A stretch of 6,177 nucleotides of DNA from Streptomyces roseochromogenus subsp. oscitans DS 12.976 (GTDB taxonomy: Bacteria > Actinomycetota > Actinomycetes > Streptomycetales > Streptomycetaceae). The position numbers and the translations under genes were made by a program. Numbering within the stretch: the first letter of the stretch is position 1; each line of letters starts with the position of its first letter. The stretch covers positions 3,460,161 through 3,466,337 of the forward strand of contig NZ_CM002285.1 of assembly GCF_000497445.1 (NCBI RefSeq). The letters run 5' to 3'. Below the pieces are notes generated by a model, which saw nothing but the letters and a program-made list of their open reading frames with translations, was not told where the DNA came from and ran no database searches. Below, one piece after another: positions 4,470 to 6,177 of this stretch.

Positions 4470-6089
4470 ATGTCCGAGCCGGAAGAGCGTCAAGAGATCC
4501 ACGAGACTCAAGGGATCGATATCCACACGACCGCGGGCAAACTCGCGGATCTCCAGCGCCGCATCCACGAGGCGACGCACGCCGGCTCGGAACGCGCCGT
4601 CGAGAAGCAGCACGCCAAGGGCAAGCTGACGGCCCGTGAGCGCGTCGAACTCCTCCTCGACGAGGGCTCCTTCGTCGAGCTGGACGAGTTCGCCCGGCAC
4701 CGGTCCACCAACTTCGGCCTCGACGCCAACCGCCCCTACGGCGACGGCGTCGTCACCGGCTACGGCACCGTCGACGGCCGCCCGGTCGCCGTCTTCTCGC
4801 AGGACTTCACCGTCTTCGGCGGCGCCCTCGGCGAGGTCTACGGCCAGAAGATCGTCAAGGTCATGGACTTCGCGCTGAAGACCGGCTGCCCGGTCATCGG
4901 CATCAACGACTCCGGCGGCGCCCGCATCCAGGAGGGCGTCGCCTCCCTCGGCGCCTACGGCGAGATCTTCCGCCGCAACACCCACGCCTCCGGTGTGATC
5001 CCGCAGATCAGCCTGGTCGTCGGCCCGTGCGCGGGCGGCGCGGTGTACTCCCCCGCGATCACCGACTTCACGGTCATGGTCGACCAGACCTCGCACATGT
5101 TCATCACCGGCCCGGACGTCATCAAGACCGTCACCGGCGAGGACGTCGGCTTCGAGGAGCTGGGCGGCGCCCGCACCCACAACACCGCCTCCGGCGTGGC
5201 CCATCACATGGCGGGCGACGAGAAGGACGCGATCGAGTACGTCAAGCAGCTCCTCTCCTACCTGCCGTCCAACAACCTCTCCGAGCCCCCAGTCTTCCCG
5301 GAGGAGGCGGACCTCGCCGTCAACGACGAGGACCGCGAACTCGACACCCTCGTCCCGGACAGCGCGAACCAGCCGTACGACGTCCACACGGTGATCGAAC
5401 ACGTCCTGGACGACGGCGAGTTCTTCGAGACCCAGGCGCTCTTCGCGCCGAACATCCTCACCGGCTTCGGCCGGGTCGAGGGCCACCCGGTCGGCATCGT
5501 CGCCAACCAGCCGATGCAGTTCGCCGGCTGCCTGGACATCGACGCGTCCGAGAAGGGCGCCCGGTTCGTGCGCACCTGCGACGCCTTCAACATCCCGGTG
5601 CTGACCTTCGTGGACGTGCCGGGCTTCCTGCCGGGCGTCGACCAGGAGCACACCGGCATCATCCGCCGCGGCGCCAAGCTGATCTACGCCTACGCCGAGG
5701 CGACCGTCCCCCTCATCACGGTGATCACCCGCAAGGCCTTCGGCGGCGCCTACGACGTCATGGGCTCCAAGCACCTGGGCGCCGACCTCAACCTGGCCTG
5801 GCCGACCGCCCAGATCGCCGTCATGGGCGCCCAGGGCGCGGTCAACATCCTGCACCGCCGCACCATCGCCGAGGCGGAGTCCACCGGGGACGGCGAGGGC
5901 ACCCGGGCCCGGCTGATCCAGGAGTACGAGGACGCCCTCCTCAACCCCTACGTCGCGGCCGAGCGCGGCTACATCGACGCGGTCATCATGCCGTCCGAGA
6001 CCCGCGCCCACATCGTCCGCGGCCTGCGTCAGCTGCGCACGAAGCGGGAATCCCTGCCTCCGAAGAAGCACGGCAACATTCCCCTCTAG
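4470..6089 (+). CDS. pccB: Propionyl-CoA carboxylase beta (carboxyltransferase) subunit
   Basis: A 539-residue carboxyltransferase with two crotonase-like halves. It moves CO2 from carboxybiotin to propionyl-CoA, giving (S)-methylmalonyl-CoA, in a hexamer with biotinylated alpha and small epsilon subunits. The N-terminal half has [13 protein letters not shown] (144-156) and the oxyanion pair Gly189-Gly190 in [10 protein letters not shown]. The C-terminal half has [13 protein letters not shown] (381-393) and Gly426-Ala427 in [13 protein letters not shown]. Asp429 lines up, with an offset of seven, with the S. coelicolor PccB Asp422 recalled to set propionyl- over acetyl-CoA preference. The end KKHGNIPL is typical of Streptomyces PccB. 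The ATG has AGGGAG ten bases upstream, slightly far. The N-terminus carries a short internal duplication (residues 10-23) that accounts for extra length. pccE follows after 24 bp, so the two are probably one operon. The alpha subunit is not in the window. Confidence 0.96.
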   Translation: MSEPEERQEIHETQGIDIHTTAGKLADLQRRIHEATHAGSERAVEKQHAKGKLTARERVELLLDEGSFVELDEFARHRSTNFGLDANRPYGDGVVTGYGTVDGRPVAVFSQDFTVFGGALGEVYGQKIVKVMDFALKTGCPVIGINDSGGARIQEGVASLGAYGEIFRRNTHASGVIPQISLVVGPCAGGAVYSPAITDFTVMVDQTSHMFITGPDVIKTVTGEDVGFEELGGARTHNTASGVAHHMAGDEKDAIEYVKQLLSYLPSNNLSEPPVFPEEADLAVNDEDRELDTLVPDSANQPYDVHTVIEHVLDDGEFFETQALFAPNILTGFGRVEGHPVGIVANQPMQFAGCLDIDASEKGARFVRTCDAFNIPVLTFVDVPGFLPGVDQEHTGIIRRGAKLIYAYAEATVPLITVITRKAFGGAYDVMGSKHLGADLNLAWPTAQIAVMGAQGAVNILHRRTIAEAESTGDGEGTRARLIQEYEDALLNPYVAAERGYIDAVIMPSETRAHIVRGLRQLRTKRESLPPKKHGNIPL

Positions 6090-6113
6090 GCCCCGCGGAC
6101 CCTGGGAGCGGTC

Positions 6114-6177
6114 ATGAACATCAAGGTCGTACGAGGCAACCCGACCCCCGAGGAGCTGGCCGCCGCCCTGGCGGTGG
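6114..6177 (+). CDS. pccE: Acyl-CoA carboxylase epsilon subunit, N-terminal part only
   Basis: Twenty-one codons are visible before the window ends. They read MNIKVVRGNPTPEELAAALA and one more valine. The pattern I-x-V-V-R-G-N-P-T-x-E-E-L-A-A is the conserved start of the small actinobacterial acyl-CoA carboxylase epsilon family, usually well under 100 residues. In Streptomyces this subunit binds the PccB hexamer and raises carboxylase activity. GGGAG (6104-6108) lies five bases before the ATG, a better ribosome binding site than that of pccB. It is 24 bp after the pccB stop on the same strand, with no hairpin between, so co-transcription is expected. The gene is cut by the window edge and not visibly broken. 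Confidence 0.9.
   Translation, partial: MNIKVVRGNPTPEELAAALAV

Noticed and set aside
4413..6071. Long open frame on the minus strand, opposite pccB
   Set aside because: It is a mirror of the highly biased pccB codons. Its Val/Asp/Leu/Gly-heavy composition has no recognisable domain, while pccB is fully conserved on the other strand.

Overview
The window looks like a chromosomal core segment of a Streptomyces-type actinomycete. It is very GC-rich, third codon positions are almost all G or C, one gene starts with GTG, and the proteins are typical actinobacterial versions of enoyl-CoA hydratase, class III adenylate cyclase, biotin protein ligase and acyl-CoA carboxylase beta and epsilon subunits. 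The gene order matches what I recall of the Streptomyces coelicolor cya - birA - pccB - pccE neighbourhood (about SCO4925-SCO4930). I could not check this by alignment.

Layout. Positions 1-131 are non-coding downstream flank with a familiar-looking dispersed Streptomyces element. A crotonase-family enoyl-CoA hydratase lies on the minus strand (132-926). A 199-bp divergent gap follows, holding a perfect GTTAA-N6-TTAAC palindrome, then a plus-strand gene for a membrane-anchored Thr/Pro-rich protein of unknown function (1126-1713). It converges, with only 13 bp between, on a minus-strand class III adenylate cyclase (1727-2872). The 614-bp gap 2873-3486 has no credible gene. It carries a candidate cyclase promoter, a GC palindrome, a 13-bp long-range inverted repeat, and a decaying 33-35 bp tandem repeat whose last unit is the 3' end of the next gene, birA (3487-4359, minus). 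birA is divergent from pccB (4470-6089, plus). pccE starts 24 bp after pccB and runs off the window.

How the genes fit together. PccB and PccE are the carboxyltransferase and epsilon subunits of a propionyl-CoA-type carboxylase, which makes methylmalonyl-CoA. BirA would attach biotin to the carrier subunit of such carboxylases, which is not in the window. The hydratase, AUH-like by motif, also works in short-chain acyl-CoA or branched-chain amino acid catabolism, and its promoter region carries an operator-like site resembling one reported for a Streptomyces acyl-CoA regulator. The cyclase adds a cAMP signalling gene whose link to the others is positional only.

No wholly new system is evident. 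The parts I could not explain as ordinary are the tandem array grown out of the birA 3' end, the inverted repeats around the birA start and in the birA-cya gap, the operator-like palindromes, and the uncharacterised membrane-anchored protein.
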